NCBI RefSeq assembly: GCF_042242105.1
Contig: NC_092016.1
Coordinates: forward strand, 10,926,501 to 10,990,500
Length of the DNA: 64,000 bases
Source of the DNA: Pempheris klunzingeri
Taxonomy: Eukaryota > Chordata > Actinopteri > Acropomatiformes > Pempheridae
Reading direction: 5' to 3'
A program made the position numbers and the translations under genes. Below the pieces are notes generated by a model. It made no database searches and was not told the DNA's origin. It saw nothing but the letters and a program-made list of their open reading frames with translations. Of the stretch, positions 17,171 to 29,800 are shown piece by piece (the first letter of the stretch is position 1; the number at the start of each line of letters is the position of its first letter).

Positions 17171-19311
17171 GCCCCGACTGCAGCACCGCCACCGCCACCA
17201 CTGAGCAACATGACCACCTGACCACTGAGGAGGAAGGTACACAGAACAATAGTGCAGAACGAAACACGAGACGGAACATCAGATGTTGTGCATTCCCATC
17301 TTTATATTACAGTGTTTACCATCTGTTGATCTCTACCACTATGAGTTACAGAGTAGGATTTGATTATTTTTCGGCCACAAATCATTTCTTTTTTAAAAGC
17401 TGAAGTGCTATTTAAAGTCATGAGTGTAATAACCTCAGGGCCAAAGGACTGTGTTTGATGTTTCAGAGTGACACAAATGTCTTAAGATGATCACTTGGTT
17501 CCATAATGACTTGAAAATGTCAGTGTCTGAAAGATTGTTTGTGAGTGAAATGAATACCAAATATGATATTCTTGATATAAGGAGACGTGACGTGCTTTTT
17601 ACATGACATCATCACACAAAAACATTAAGGTTTATCTCAAAATGTATGTTAATAACTAAAAATTTCTATTCTTTTTCAAGTGCATGAATACTGATTGAAG
17701 CAACATTGAATGAAATGGAAAGAAAAAAAACAAAGTCTTGCATTGGATCGGCGCAGGGCAGATATTGTTATCTTTTAGTACCAAATTACTTGATCATTAT
17801 CTAAGGCATGGACTTGGACAAACAATAGGAGAGTTTAGAATACTCTGAAGTCTAAAACAAATATTTATAAAGAGCTGCTTTAAAGAAGAACCTGCTCATC
17901 TTCACTGTTGAAGTTTCAATGCAGCAAAAAAAGGTTTACATCCCTGTTTGTCTAAAGGATTAAGTTATGCTGAAATTAACCTCTGACTGTGGAATTTACA
18001 CATATTTCTTACATCGATGTTAAATGTAGCTATTAACATGTCACTCTACGATGTCCACGCTGTCAGTCTATCATTAGGATGAGGAGCATTTCAGTTTTCC
18101 GTCATGTTTTGCAGATGCTGTGTGATTATCTATGCACTCATGTTTCTGGTTTGTCAGTTTTGGTGAGAGGTGGATTTTAATGGTTTTTGATTATTATATT
18201 TTTGTATCAATGCAGTATTAAAAACATATTTATTGGATTTATATTCTTACAGAAAATATTTTTATTGGTTTCTGAAAGAAAAAAAAGTCATTGTGCTTCA
18301 TGTACTGTTTGATGGTGCTGTGCCAGATTTGATGCGTGTCAGCCTGTTTTATTTAATTCAACCTAAAGGGAAAGTGTACCATTGTTCTTTTTTTTTTGTG
18401 CCTGTTTTGTGATTTTAAGCACAGAGTGAAGCTAACAGTGTGTCTAAAACTGACCTTTAACCCAACGCCTTATGTTCTAATGCCAAGGTGGCGTGTTTGA
18501 TTTGTGCCTGTGGTACAGAGAAAATCATTGTTTCTGCTAACTTATGAATAAATTCAACACGTTAACTAGCTTGATTTTGGCTCAGTGATTATTCGTTACA
18601 TAGATGATATTTTATCGAGATCTAATAGCCATGAAACAGATTTGCTGGACTTGAAGAGAGAAGAGAAGAGAAGAACATTAATGCAGTAAAGAGAATATTT
18701 TCCTCTCATGTGATATTTGCTACATGGAAAAAACATTTAAGATATTTATTGAATGTTTATTATCAACTTAAAGCATACATCAAATGTAAAAAATATTAGT
18801 GACATTTGACTTGCTACCTGTGTCACATAGGACACATTTCAATTCACTGAGACCCTGAAAAGAAATAAACTCAGCCCATTAGAGAGTAATGGGTTTTACC
18901 TTCTACTAATGTTAGCACACCGAACATTTTCTAGTTCTACTGAATTTAACATGATGATGTTTACATCTAACACTACTGACTATATCATGTTTTAAATTTG
19001 CTAATGTTAAATGTGGTAGCTCTTCTAATGCTTAAGGTAACATAACAGTGTCTTAACAAAATAAAAACTATGTATGTTTCGCTCAGTCCAGGTCTTAAAC
19101 AAAAGCAAGCTGGCAACATATTTGTCACAGTAATTATTTTTGTGGTCTCTCAATTCAGCAAAACAAAAACCTATCAAAGAAATGTAAAATTACAAAAACT
19201 CAGAGTAGAGGGTTGTTGGGAGTTGCACATTTGTACAATCTTGTCTTCATTGCACCGATTGTATAGTTGAGTATATGCAATGCTGAGTAGTTTAAGTGCA
19301 ACCTCTGTGTC
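17171..19311. other. ap4e1 3' UTR facing the cyp19a1a 3' end
   Basis: Convergent intergenic region without coding exons. The ap4e1 3' UTR may run to the AATAAA at 18547. On the minus strand AATAAA (TTTATT at 18745-18750 and 18756-18761) could end cyp19a1a. TNFAIP8L3, which lies between these genes in human (from memory), is not seen. Confidence 0.6.
18547..18552 (+). terminator. Candidate ap4e1 polyadenylation signal
   Basis: AATAAA followed within about 60 bases by GT/T-rich sequence. It would give a 3' UTR of about 1.4 kb; earlier weaker hexamers exist. Confidence 0.4.
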
Positions 19312-22011
19312 TCAGTGCTGACTGTGTTGGCGTTGTGTCATTCGGGGGATAAAGCGCATGGCCAGGCTGTGCTCGTCCTCCACAGGCTGCTGCGACAGGT
19401 TGTTGGTCTGCCTGATGCTGTTGAGGGTGCAGCCTTGGCGAGGACACACAGTGTAACGAGATAACAGAGTGACCAGGATGGCCTTCATCATCACCATGGC
19501 GATGTGTTTGCCCACGCAGGAACGAGGCCCGCAGCCGAAGGGCTGGAAGAAACGACTGGGCACCTGCTGGGCAGAGGAGGTAATGACTCAACTTCCTTTT
19601 TCCAGAGCATCATATTGTTGAACAGTCAGCTGACTTACTGTTTTGTCAAAGTTCATCAGGCTGAACTCTTTGGGTTTGGGGAAGAACTCAGTCTTATGCA
19701 TGAGCCCAATGTTGAGAATGATGTTGGTTCCTTTTGTAATTTTCGTGCCTTCGATGTTGTCGTCTTCCAGAGCTTTTCGCATCGTGAAATCTACCACAGG
19801 ATGAAACCTTAAAGACTCATTGATGAAACTCTCCAGCACTTTCAAGCTTTGATAATTGATGTTCTCAGCACCTTTTTCACCTGGAATTGAAAATGCAGCA
19901 TTTCTGGATTGCTGGATCATTTTTATCTGTCATAGAGTGAAACTGAGATTAATACAGAACGAATGCACTTACTCAAGACAGTGTTCATCTCCTCCACTAT
20001 CCTCAGCTCTACGTCTGGGTTCTGTTTCAGCAGCATCAGCATGAAGAAGAGGCTGATGGAAAGTGTGTCTGGTGCTGCAATCACCATCTCCAGCAAGCAC
20101 TGCCTGACGTTATCTGCTGAAAGCTCCCCGAAGTTCTGTTAAAAAGGAATACAAAGGTATGCAGAACAAATACATGGCATTATCAGGATAGTAACTCTGA
20201 GACACAGGGAGTAGAGATTAATCAGACCTGAGCAAAGATGAGCTCAGTTGCAAAGTCAAGATCATCATCCAGCTTCTCTGACTCATTTATAGATTTTCTT
20301 TTCATTTCCAGAAGGCTCTCCATCACATCTTGCAGCTCTTGGCTAATAGCAGAAAAGGAAACACAAATATTAGATGTGTTAGCAAGGGTTAAATTGGGCT
20401 GGGGCAGACCGGGGCTCCGGCACATGGATGTATATTCTTATATGTCATCTGGGTCGTAATATTGCTTGTCCTCTGCAGTGTATTTTTTATTTTTTTTTTT
20501 TTTACAATTTTCTTGGTCTTAATAATTCAAACAATGACTGAAACACATTATCTTACGTTATGAAACCTTCTGTGACTATGTGTTGGGGCAAAATCATCAC
20601 CAATTCATGTGGAAACCCAGTTTTGCTTTCCTGTGAACACCCATGGAAACCACAGAGCCGCCCCACATAACAGATCTTACGCTGCTTTCTTATGTTTGTT
20701 GTAAAGCCATCCAATCTTGAAGAACACATCCGGCTTTATTAGAACTGTTTGCCAGGTCTCAAAGTAGTTTTGAATTTTCATCAGCAAGTCCTTTTCTGAG
20801 TTGTGAGGAACAACAAAAAGGAGTCAGTAGCAGCAGAACTGTTAATATTATTCACTGGTAGAAGATACACAGTTTGAGTGAACAAGACAGTGAACATGCA
20901 GCTGACCATTTAGCTGCACCCTGAGGAAAAGCCTGTTGGAGATGTCCACCACTATGGCTCTCAGCAGATTGAGAGCATCCACATGTCTGGAGGGGTCGGT
21001 CATCTCCTGCAGGCAGTCCAGGTGTTTGGCAGTGGAGCTCACACAGATTTCCTCTGTCTTCTGGAGGGTGGGGCCTGTCAGAGCTGTTAAACAACCACGA
21101 AACAGTGCAGTAATTAAAATACAGTGGCACAGTGTTTGTAAAAGTGAAATAAGACGCCACTATACTTTCTTACTGTAAGGTAGTTGCTCACCTTTAGAGA
21201 AATATGTCCTCACTTTTTTCCAGAGTGTGACATCACTGTTGAAAATGATACCCCTCCCTTCCATCCCAATACACTCCAGTCCCGCTTTGCTCCCAAATCT
21301 AGCCGTGTAGTGGGCGCTCCTCAGGACATGATACACAGCTGAAGACCTACAAGAGTACTCAGGATTTGACTTATTTCAGAGGCATGTGATAAAGTTTAAA
21401 AATGTCAAAAGACTTGCCTGCTCAAAATGAGGGTCTCCTCTCCATTAATCCAGACCCGGACAATGTTGCCATATTTGTTGTTGTAGTAGTTACTCGCTGT
21501 TCCTATCCCGGTCCAAATGAACCTGCTGTAGGAGAGGATGGGGCCGAGTCCTGCCATGAAGGACGGACCTGGCAGAAATAAACAGGTAATGACTGAAGGC
21601 ATAATAGATCTCAGGTCAGTTTCCCGTCTTAGCAATCAGCTAAGCTGTCTGCTTAGTAGATATCTCTGCTCTGCTCTAACATGCTCTAATGTCCATCTGG
21701 TTTGGGGCAAAGTGAAAACAGAGGACCTCCTGTACTGAAATCAGTAAACTATTATGTTGTTTTATCAATAATGTGATGCAGAAACATTTACTTTTGGTGC
21801 AATATTCCTTATCTCTATTATGAAAATTTGCTCTCACTATTCAAAGATCAAAGCACACAGAAGCTGAAGCCTCGCCTGGTATATGTGACCGGTTTGTCCG
21901 ACTCCAGGCAGTGAAGAGCAGCAGTAGCAGCAGTAGGAGCAGAAGAGTGGTGACTTCGGACACTGCATCAAACATGATGGGGCCGATGGTGAGTGCCTCC
22001 AGCTGCAGCAT
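19312..22011 (-). CDS. cyp19a1a: Cytochrome P450 aromatase, gonadal type
   Basis: Nine exons in gene order: 22011-21876, 21568-21418, 21346-21192, 21083-20907, 20795-20681, 20342-20228, 20135-19973, 19880-19639, 19563-19312. They sum exactly to 501 residues. Aromatase converts androgens to estrogens in the endoplasmic reticulum with P450 reductase. Seen: N-terminal membrane segment rich in Leu (residues about 20-35), [19 protein letters not shown]-helix [21 protein letters not shown] (K helix) and the heme loop [15 protein letters not shown] with its Cys ligand. The C-terminus ([29 protein letters not shown]) resembles zebrafish cyp19a1a more than cyp19a1b. Start at 22011 is the only ATG after an in-frame stop; a second ATG lies 12 codons in. 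Introns 1 and 2 both begin with GC. Paralogue assignment is from remembered sequences. Confidence 0.95.
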
Positions 22012-22137
22012 CCTCTTTGTAGCTCCAGCCAGGAATACGCACCTGAGCAGGCTGACTCCTGCTTAAAAAGCCTCTGAATCCTTAAACCAACATGCAAACT
22101 GAGCTCATCCATTTGTCAAAACAACATAGAACTCTGT

Positions 22138-22199
22138 GGACGAGAGAATTACAAAGGATGAAAAGGAAGGTTCCTTCTCATCCTTTAATTCTCTCGTCC
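22138..22199. repeat. Near-perfect inverted repeat (hairpin) upstream of cyp19a1a
   Basis: Left arm 22138-22168 and right arm 22171-22199 pair over about 28 bases with one mismatch and a 2-base bulge. The outer stem is GGACGAGAGAATTA against TAATTCTCTCGTCC, and the two-base centre is GG. It begins 127 bases upstream of the aromatase start codon. No flanking target-site duplication is evident. Confidence 0.85.
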
Positions 22200-22280
22200 T
22201 TCAGTGCCGGGAGGTAACACAGCACCGGTGCACATTAAAACCAAAATACACCCACATAAAGCTTCATGATGAACTGTTTG

Positions 22281-22287
22281 TATTTGT
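22281..22287 (-). promoter_or_regulatory. Candidate forkhead (Foxl2-like) site of cyp19a1a
   Basis: On the gene's strand this reads ACAAATA, the motif reported for Foxl2 activation of the tilapia cyp19a1a promoter. It sits about 270 bases before the start codon inside TGTAACAAATACAAACA. A 7-base match is weak on its own; the position is what makes it plausible. Confidence 0.35.
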
Positions 22288-22313
22288 TACAGATCATTGC
22301 CAAATAGAAACAT

Positions 22314-22338
22314 GAGAGAGAGAGAGAGAGAGAGAGAG
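22314..22338. repeat. (GA)12 microsatellite
   Basis: Uninterrupted GA dinucleotides, about 300 bases upstream of the cyp19a1a start codon. Confidence 0.9.
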
Positions 22339-23808
22339 TTAAAAGTCAAGGTGGGTTAACGTTTGATGATTTCATATTTTAACATCTTAACATAAATATC
22401 TTTTCTGTCTTCTAAGCATTTTGATTCTTCATTAACAAATGAGCAAAGATTAATACTTACTGCTCTTGTTCTTTCCTCCTCCTGACAAGTCGTAGTGCAG
22501 TTTGAAGAGATGCGGTTCTTCCTCCACTGCTTTTAAAGACGATCAACAGTCTTCCACCAAATAAATTGTAGTGATTCAAGTGTTTATAAATCCTCAGTTA
22601 AAGCCTTCACTTTTCTGGTTGCTTAGAAACACTGCCACTTTGGGGTTACAAGTACCATTACATGGCAGGCCAGATAACACTGCACGTCTAAACCACAAAG
22701 AACAGAAAAAAGGTGTTTTTCAATTCACAAGAATGCAAAGCCAGCAGGTGTTTCATCAATTGTGCTCTGCATAATTCTTTTAGATGGGGCTTGCTTCACA
22801 TTTAGCTCTGTTCAAAAGAAAGAAACCCCACTATTCAATTCATCAAGCGAGGAGGCTTTTCAAGGGGAAATTAAGCAGCTGGGTCAGACTGACCTGTGTC
22901 AAAGGGAGCAGGGATTTAACCAGCAGTTCAAAAAAGGAATACGGAAAGAGACAATAACACAATCACACAAGTCATCTGTGTGATTAAAAAGCCTTCAAGT
23001 CTTCAAAATTTCATTAAGAAATGGTTGTCTGTGCTCCATTACTTTAAAATAACGAACACGGATACAGTATAAAAACAAGAAAACAGTGTTCGTGCAGAGG
23101 TTGTGTGTTTATAATGAGCTGTCCCTCAAGCTCAGGAGTTTGGGGCTTTTATCCCAAGTTAAATGAAAAACCTGCTTTCCTCAACTTAACTGGATAATTA
23201 GAACTTTTGGAAATGGAGAAACTGTAATGTTACTTGTTTAGCAACACAAGTGGAGAAAAATGATGTAACTTCGACATGCATAATGCAATAAACACAAAAA
23301 AAACTTGAAAATGCATTTATTGAAAGGAGATTTCAGTACACACACACATCCACACAACCACAGTCTTTTACTGAAAGTGCTCTGAAAGCTCTTTTGTAGA
23401 GGAGAAGAATGTTCCCCTTGTTCACAACTTATTTATCCCACTTTCATGTAATTTTATGTGGGACGGACTGATGGCAATTTTGAGAGGAAAAGCACCAGAA
23501 TGATGAGAAGCATTTAACTGTCTGCATTGTATGTCATTCTGGAAATATGTCCATTAGCTGCTTCTAAATCAAGCAAGGCTTTTAAGTTTTAACTGTTTGC
23601 CAGATGCTTGCTGTTGCACAATACATCACGTGGTCCTCCCTGTAGTAACAGTCAGATTTTGACATGTTTATTCCTCTCCAGCAGCTTGAGCGTAGTTTCC
23701 CTCTGACGTCTCATCTGTTGGCAGGTGTTCAGAAATGTGCTGTATATGCTTGTGTGTTTCAGAACCCAGATCACTCTGCAGAGGAGGACCAGGAAAGAGG
23801 GCACAGAC

Positions 23809-26800
23809 ATGAAGGAGAGGAGTGGAGATTTTCTCGCGTGGAAAGTGCTGCTGGGGGGAATGTGTGTGCTGCTGCTCCTGAGCTCAGCGGGTTTTGTGTT
23901 CCTGCTGGTTCAACAGAAGGAGCTGACAGAGGAGCTGGCCAGGTTGGACGCCCAGATGCAGGTGCTGTCACAGAGCTGCGGGCTGAAGGCAGGAGTCCTC
24001 CCCACGGACCCCGGACACACTGGAGAGCTGAAGAAGCTCTACCGCAGCAGAAGAAACCAGAAGGGAGAACCAACAGAAAGCCAAGACGAGAAAGATATGC
24101 TGATGCTAATGACTTACTCCATGGTTCCTGTAAGACACTGAAGAGCTTGAATGTGGGCTCTTTTTATTACAAATATTGCTGTTTACTGTATTTCTATAAA
24201 AATCTAAAGAAATTTATGATTCTTTTTCTGTTCGCTATTATGAGCGAGACCAGGGGAGCAATCAACAAGTCTTTACTGTCATCTTTAGAAGAACCCTTTC
24301 CTCTCTTTTCCCTTTTGGGACAAGAAGCATGTCTGTGTAATGCAAAGAATCCAGGAGTCTGTTGCAGTGATTAAGAAGAAGTTTTCTACTGAATGTTTCT
24401 TACATGGAGCGTGACTGTTTCCTGCTCCTCCCGCAACTGTAATCACACCAGCTGGGAACTGGCATTTCATCAGAGGGTGCTACTGTATTTCTATTGACAG
24501 CATACTTTTCAGTGAAACACAAGTATTCCACCAAAGTAAAGCCTGGTTTAATCTGTGGCCTCATCCATTAATGGTTACCAGTAATAATTCTGCAACTAAT
24601 GATTCTTTTCATTGTCAATCAAGCTTCTGATTATGTATACAGAATATAGTAATACAGTCTCCAGAGCACAAGGAGACACCTTCAGACTGCTTGGTTTATA
24701 TAAATGAAATTAAACCAAAATAGTTGTAATCTTCCCTCAAATCTTGAGGGCAAATGACACAGTTACATTTGACAAGATGTCTCAGGAGAAAAGCAACAGT
24801 GTTTGTATCCAAGTGATTTAAAAACTAAAATGTGTTGCATTAGAAAGCCTCCAGATATATTTACTTATATTTATTTATTTTTTTATAACATTACCTTCAT
24901 CTGCTGCCTCTTTCTGTTTTTCTGTATTTCAGGTCAAAGCCTTCGTAGATCTGTGTAACAGCACCAGAGGAATTTGTTTAACAGGTGAACTTCATAAATA
25001 TTCTCCATGTGGTTTTTATAGTTTCTGGTGCTTCTACTGTATTTAATTTGTTCAGTAATTTGTTTTCAGGACCACCAGGTAAAAACAGACACTTCAGTTA
25101 ACAGCTTAAATGAAGCTGAATTTGTTACTACAGTTACAGTTACTTTTGCCTATTAGGTTTACCTGGTAGAGCTGGTTCACCAGGACCACGGGGAGTGCCT
25201 GGGCCGGAGGGGAGACGAGGAAAAAGAGGTGAGGATAGATTTATCGAGTCTTAAAAGCCTAATTACCACTCCTTGGAGACTAACCCCAGATGAACTGTGC
25301 ACCAGAACAGACATAAAATGGCTGCAGCTTTATGTGTGTGTCCAGTGTTGGCCACCGTGTTGGAACAATGTTTTGCTCATCTGGTCTCTGCACAGGTAAC
25401 ATGACTGAAAATAATTTTTTTTATACCTGGATGAGAATAGCCAGATGGCAGCTGTTTGGCTAACAACACTCAGAGTCCACACAGGGAGGATGATGTGATG
25501 AGTGAATGGGTCAAACACAGGACTTTCACAGAGGGGACTGGGGTCTTAGTCCCATGTCAAACCAATGTCAGTGTTGACTTTTCATTTTTTGTTTTTTACT
25601 ATTTTCATTTTTCAGTTGCAGTTTGGTTAGATTTAAGCACCAAAACTACTTAGCTAGCTTTCACAAAACACCTTGAGACGCGAACAATGGCTTTCTGGCA
25701 GAAAGCCCTAAAAGCAAACACACGCTAGGTGCATGCCTCAACAGCACAGCAAGCATAAAAGGTAAACACAAAATTTGCCCTTTTCATCATACACCTGGCT
25801 GTAAATCGCATCTACCAACAAACAAACTCAGAAACAGTCAGTCACAAGTTTCAAACAGTCCCCCCTGCGGTAAGATGACATGAAAATCCCACTCACTGCC
25901 AACAAGAGACTTTGTGTTTGGCTGCCACGTGAGCACTACACTTATTTATTTGAAAAATGGTTACTAGACCGTTCACACTTGAATCACACTTGTTTGTTAT
26001 TGTTGCTGTTTGAGCTGTAGAGAAACACCGTGGACCTTTTTATCTTTCGCTCATTCACTGGAACATTTCAGTGACTCTTGATGGCATCACAGATCCACTC
26101 AGCTATACTGATTTAACACTAAGAGAAAATAGTTCATGTTTAAAAACATCTACAATCATTTGTTGACAGGTTCACAGTCATCACCTGTTTTTAGTTTGGA
26201 TTTACATTTTCAACTCTGGGGTTTAAACTAATGACGACACCTGTCAATGACTAGGACCCCCTGGTGAAAGAGGAGAACCAGTACCTAAAGGAGACCCTGG
26301 GCCTCCGCGACTGAAAGGCGAGACCTATAATGACATTCTCATTGAGGTTGAGAGATGACAACATGTTTAAAACCTGATATGAATAATGTGATTAACAGAG
26401 AGAGAGATATCACTTCTCACAAAGTCACTCAGGCTGCATCCAGTGTTTACTCAAGATTCAAAAAGCTGTCGCTTAATTTTTCTGAGTTTCTGTCAACCAA
26501 CGGACGAGGATCTAAGAATAGCAAGACGGCTGCTATGTTATGTTCAACACTTTATTCTTTTGTGGGAAGTAATAAACAAACAGAACTACTCCTGTTTATT
26601 ATTATCATTATTATTATTAGTAGTAGTAGTAAACATTAAATTTTTTTTTACATTTTAAGTTTGGCTTAAAAGTCACGGTACAATATTTAACAATATTATA
26701 TCAAGAATTCACGTAGTAGCTCACATTACTCTCCAGTTTTTCTTTTGTTGTTGTTGTAAAGGGCCTGTCATTAATTAGCAGTAATGATTAGTAGGTCAGT

Positions 26801-29800
26801 TTTACATGTCTGACTCGTACTGTCTGTATATATTTAAAGGTAATCCTGGCCCACCTTGTCCACCTTGTCCACCTGGTCCACCTGGTCCACCTGGTCCACC
26901 TGGCCCACCTGGTCCACCTGGTCCATCCTGTCCTGCTTGGTATTGTGAGAAAATGAGAAATAAAACTGAGAGAGAACACTTCCATAAAACCAACATGTTG
27001 ATGGGTGAGAGCATATCTACAGAATCATTACAATAAATCAGCATGTTTCATTTTCAGCATGACATGTTTATGGTACATGATACGCTATTAATTGAACTGT
27101 TACATATATTATGTGGAAAAACAAATATAATCCCAAAATATGGATGACATGACCTCTGTGTCCCCGATCACATACAGCACAAATATTATAATAGTTTATT
27201 ATTTCTGGGCTATTGGTGTTGTCATTGACTTTTCATATGGGCCTAAGAATCTCTCAATATGATAAATAATGGAAGTTTAAAGTAAAAACAATCCCAAAAG
27301 TTAACCTTCCCTCTACTCCTATTCCTCATATTTAGATTCATCTCCTTCTCCGACCAGGGAGCCATTCAGTGAAGCCGACACAGAAAACATCAGCAGCTCG
27401 ACAGTTAACAAGACCAGTAGGACGAAATTCAGAGTTTACATGTTGTGAACATCACTTATATGAGTTAATAATTTAGATTATGGGTTGTTTGTGACTAAGG
27501 GACATGATGTCTGTACCAACTCCTCTATTTAAAATGCTTATTTCTGTAGAAGCACCAACCTCACATCCAGCTGATGATCGCAGAGATGTACTGAATGTCA
27601 CTGACTCTGAAAACCTTCTAGACACAAGCAAGGGATCTGGTAAGCATCCGCTTTTAGTGGAGGGGAGACGTCATTGTGAGACCTTTGAATTATGAGTAAA
27701 GTGAGTGACCATAACTTTATATAATAAATTATATATAATGTTTAATTTCATTCTACAGCCCCATTTTCTGTGGACCAAAGTAGTGACGCCTTCAATAATA
27801 GTGAAATATTTCTTAATGGACACATGGAAAGTGGTAAGAAAACTTCTATTGTGCAACAACATCCAGGCTCTGGCTAAAGTATATTCAAAACAGATGTTAG
27901 ACTACAGTTACTGACATTATGTCTCCTAAAAAATCTTTCATAAAGGAGAAAATGTGAATTAATCTTTTTAATTATGTGTTCAGACTCTTCATATTCACCC
28001 CAGAACAACAACAACAAGCTAAATCTGACTGGCAGCGAGAGACGGGAAAACACTGGTGAGTAAACTTTGTGAATTAAAGTTCAGAAAAGAGGCACACACA
28101 GTAAGAAATTATGTCAGTTAATGACATTTATGAATTCATGATATGCTGTTTGTGAATTAAAACTTTTGATAATATTGAATATCTTTACTATGTGTTATCT
28201 TTTTGTCCACAGAATCACCAACATCACATCCAGCCAGTGACAGCAGAGATGTACTTAATGTCTTTGAACCTAAAAGACATATAAACACAAGCGGTAAGCA
28301 TTCGTTTTGAGTGGCAGGAAGACTTTGTTGTCAGACCTAATGTTGATTACATAAAAACATGTCTTATTCTCATCACTTCATTTTTTTTCTTTTCTTTTTC
28401 AGTGTCTGTATCAGTTCATCCAGAGTTCAGCTACGTCACACTGAACGATGCAAACACAGAGAATGTTACAGAGGCACCGATTAAATCGTTAACAGGTAAT
28501 AATAGTATTTTTAATTAATTAAAGTAAAAGTCTCTTGTTTCTTAATTAAAGATGGCATTAGTGTTTGTAAACGTTACATAATGTCTCATTTTATGCTACA
28601 GCCCTACTTCCTACAGACCTGATTCAAAACAGGGACACCTTCAATGGCAGCGTAGACATTAATGATACACCTGTAACAACTGGTAAGAAACTGTTATGTT
28701 TTATAAACTGTATTTGGTATCAGTACAGGCACAAATATGATATATAGATATACAGTTAACAACCATTTTGAGTGTCAGGAAGACATAACTGATAGATTTC
28801 TTTACTGATTTTGATTTATTCGACTGTTGTTTCAGAGCAATCTCAAACCATAAGGAGTTCTACAGAGTTAGTATCACCTCGTCCAGTTTACAGACATGAC
28901 ACGTGGACTGAAACCAGCACAGAGGATGTTACCGAGGCATCAATTAACTCAGTCACAGGTTGTAGATCCTGGTGACTCATTTAATGAATTGTTTGTACAC
29001 ACAGATTTGATCTTAACCTTGAACTGTGGTCACCTTATTAAATCTCTCCTGTCTTTCCAGTGTTACCAACACCACATCCAGCCCATGAAGCCAGAGATGT
29101 TTTTCATTTCACTGACTCTGAGGAACTTCCAGACACAGATAAGGAACCTGGTAAAGCAACCGTTTGAGTGGCTAAAGACTTATGTAAAATCTTATGTGAA
29201 ACGTCTAGAGGGGAAATACATTCATGTATGTTTTTTATGTAAAATCTTCTTTTTTTTTTTTAAACTGCAACTTTAGTTGTCAAATACATGTGGAGTAAGA
29301 AGTACAGTGTGTTCCTCTTGAATGCAGTCAAGTAGAGGTATAAAGTAACATAAAATGGGTGTAACAAGTACCTCAAAAGAGCACTTCAGTTCAGTACTTG
29401 GGTAAATGTACTTACTTGCTTTCCACCACTGGAATCAATACATTTTAGTATTAGTACTCTAGAACTCTGGATGACTCTGATTTTGATTTATTCGACTGTT
29501 GTTTCAGAGCAATCTCAAACCATAAGGAGTTCTACAGAGTTAGTATCATCTCGTCCAGACTACAGACATGACACGTGGACTGAAACCAGCACAGAGGATG
29601 TTACCGAGGCATCAATTAACTCAGTCACAGGTTGTAGATCCTGGTGACTCATTTAATGAATTGTTTGTACACACAGATTTGATCTTAACCTTGAACTGTG
29701 GTCACCTCATTAAATCTCTCCTGTCTTTCCAGTGTTACCAACACCACATCCAGCCCATGAAGCCAGAGATGTTTTTCATTTCACTGACTCTGAGGAACTT

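Larger units (their letters stand above)
22012..23808. other. cyp19a1a promoter and gldn upstream region (divergent genes)
   Basis: The two genes diverge from here. It contains a 62-bp hairpin, a forkhead-like site, a (GA)12 tract and a CA-rich patch near 23338-23362. GTCAAGGTG at 22344-22352 resembles an Ad4/SF-1 half site but lacks the full TCAAGGTCA. No coding exon is visible, apart from a possible N-terminal extension of gldn from an in-frame ATG at 23725. Confidence 0.6.

Noticed and set aside
23664-24374. 236-codon open frame overlapping gldn exon 1.
   Set aside because: It is another frame; the gldn frame has the transmembrane segment, furin-like site and MLMLMTYSMVP match.
26788-26985. 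Minus-strand open frame rich in Trp-Thr-Arg repeats.
   Set aside because: It is the complement of the Gly-Pro-Pro minisatellite in the gldn collagen exon.
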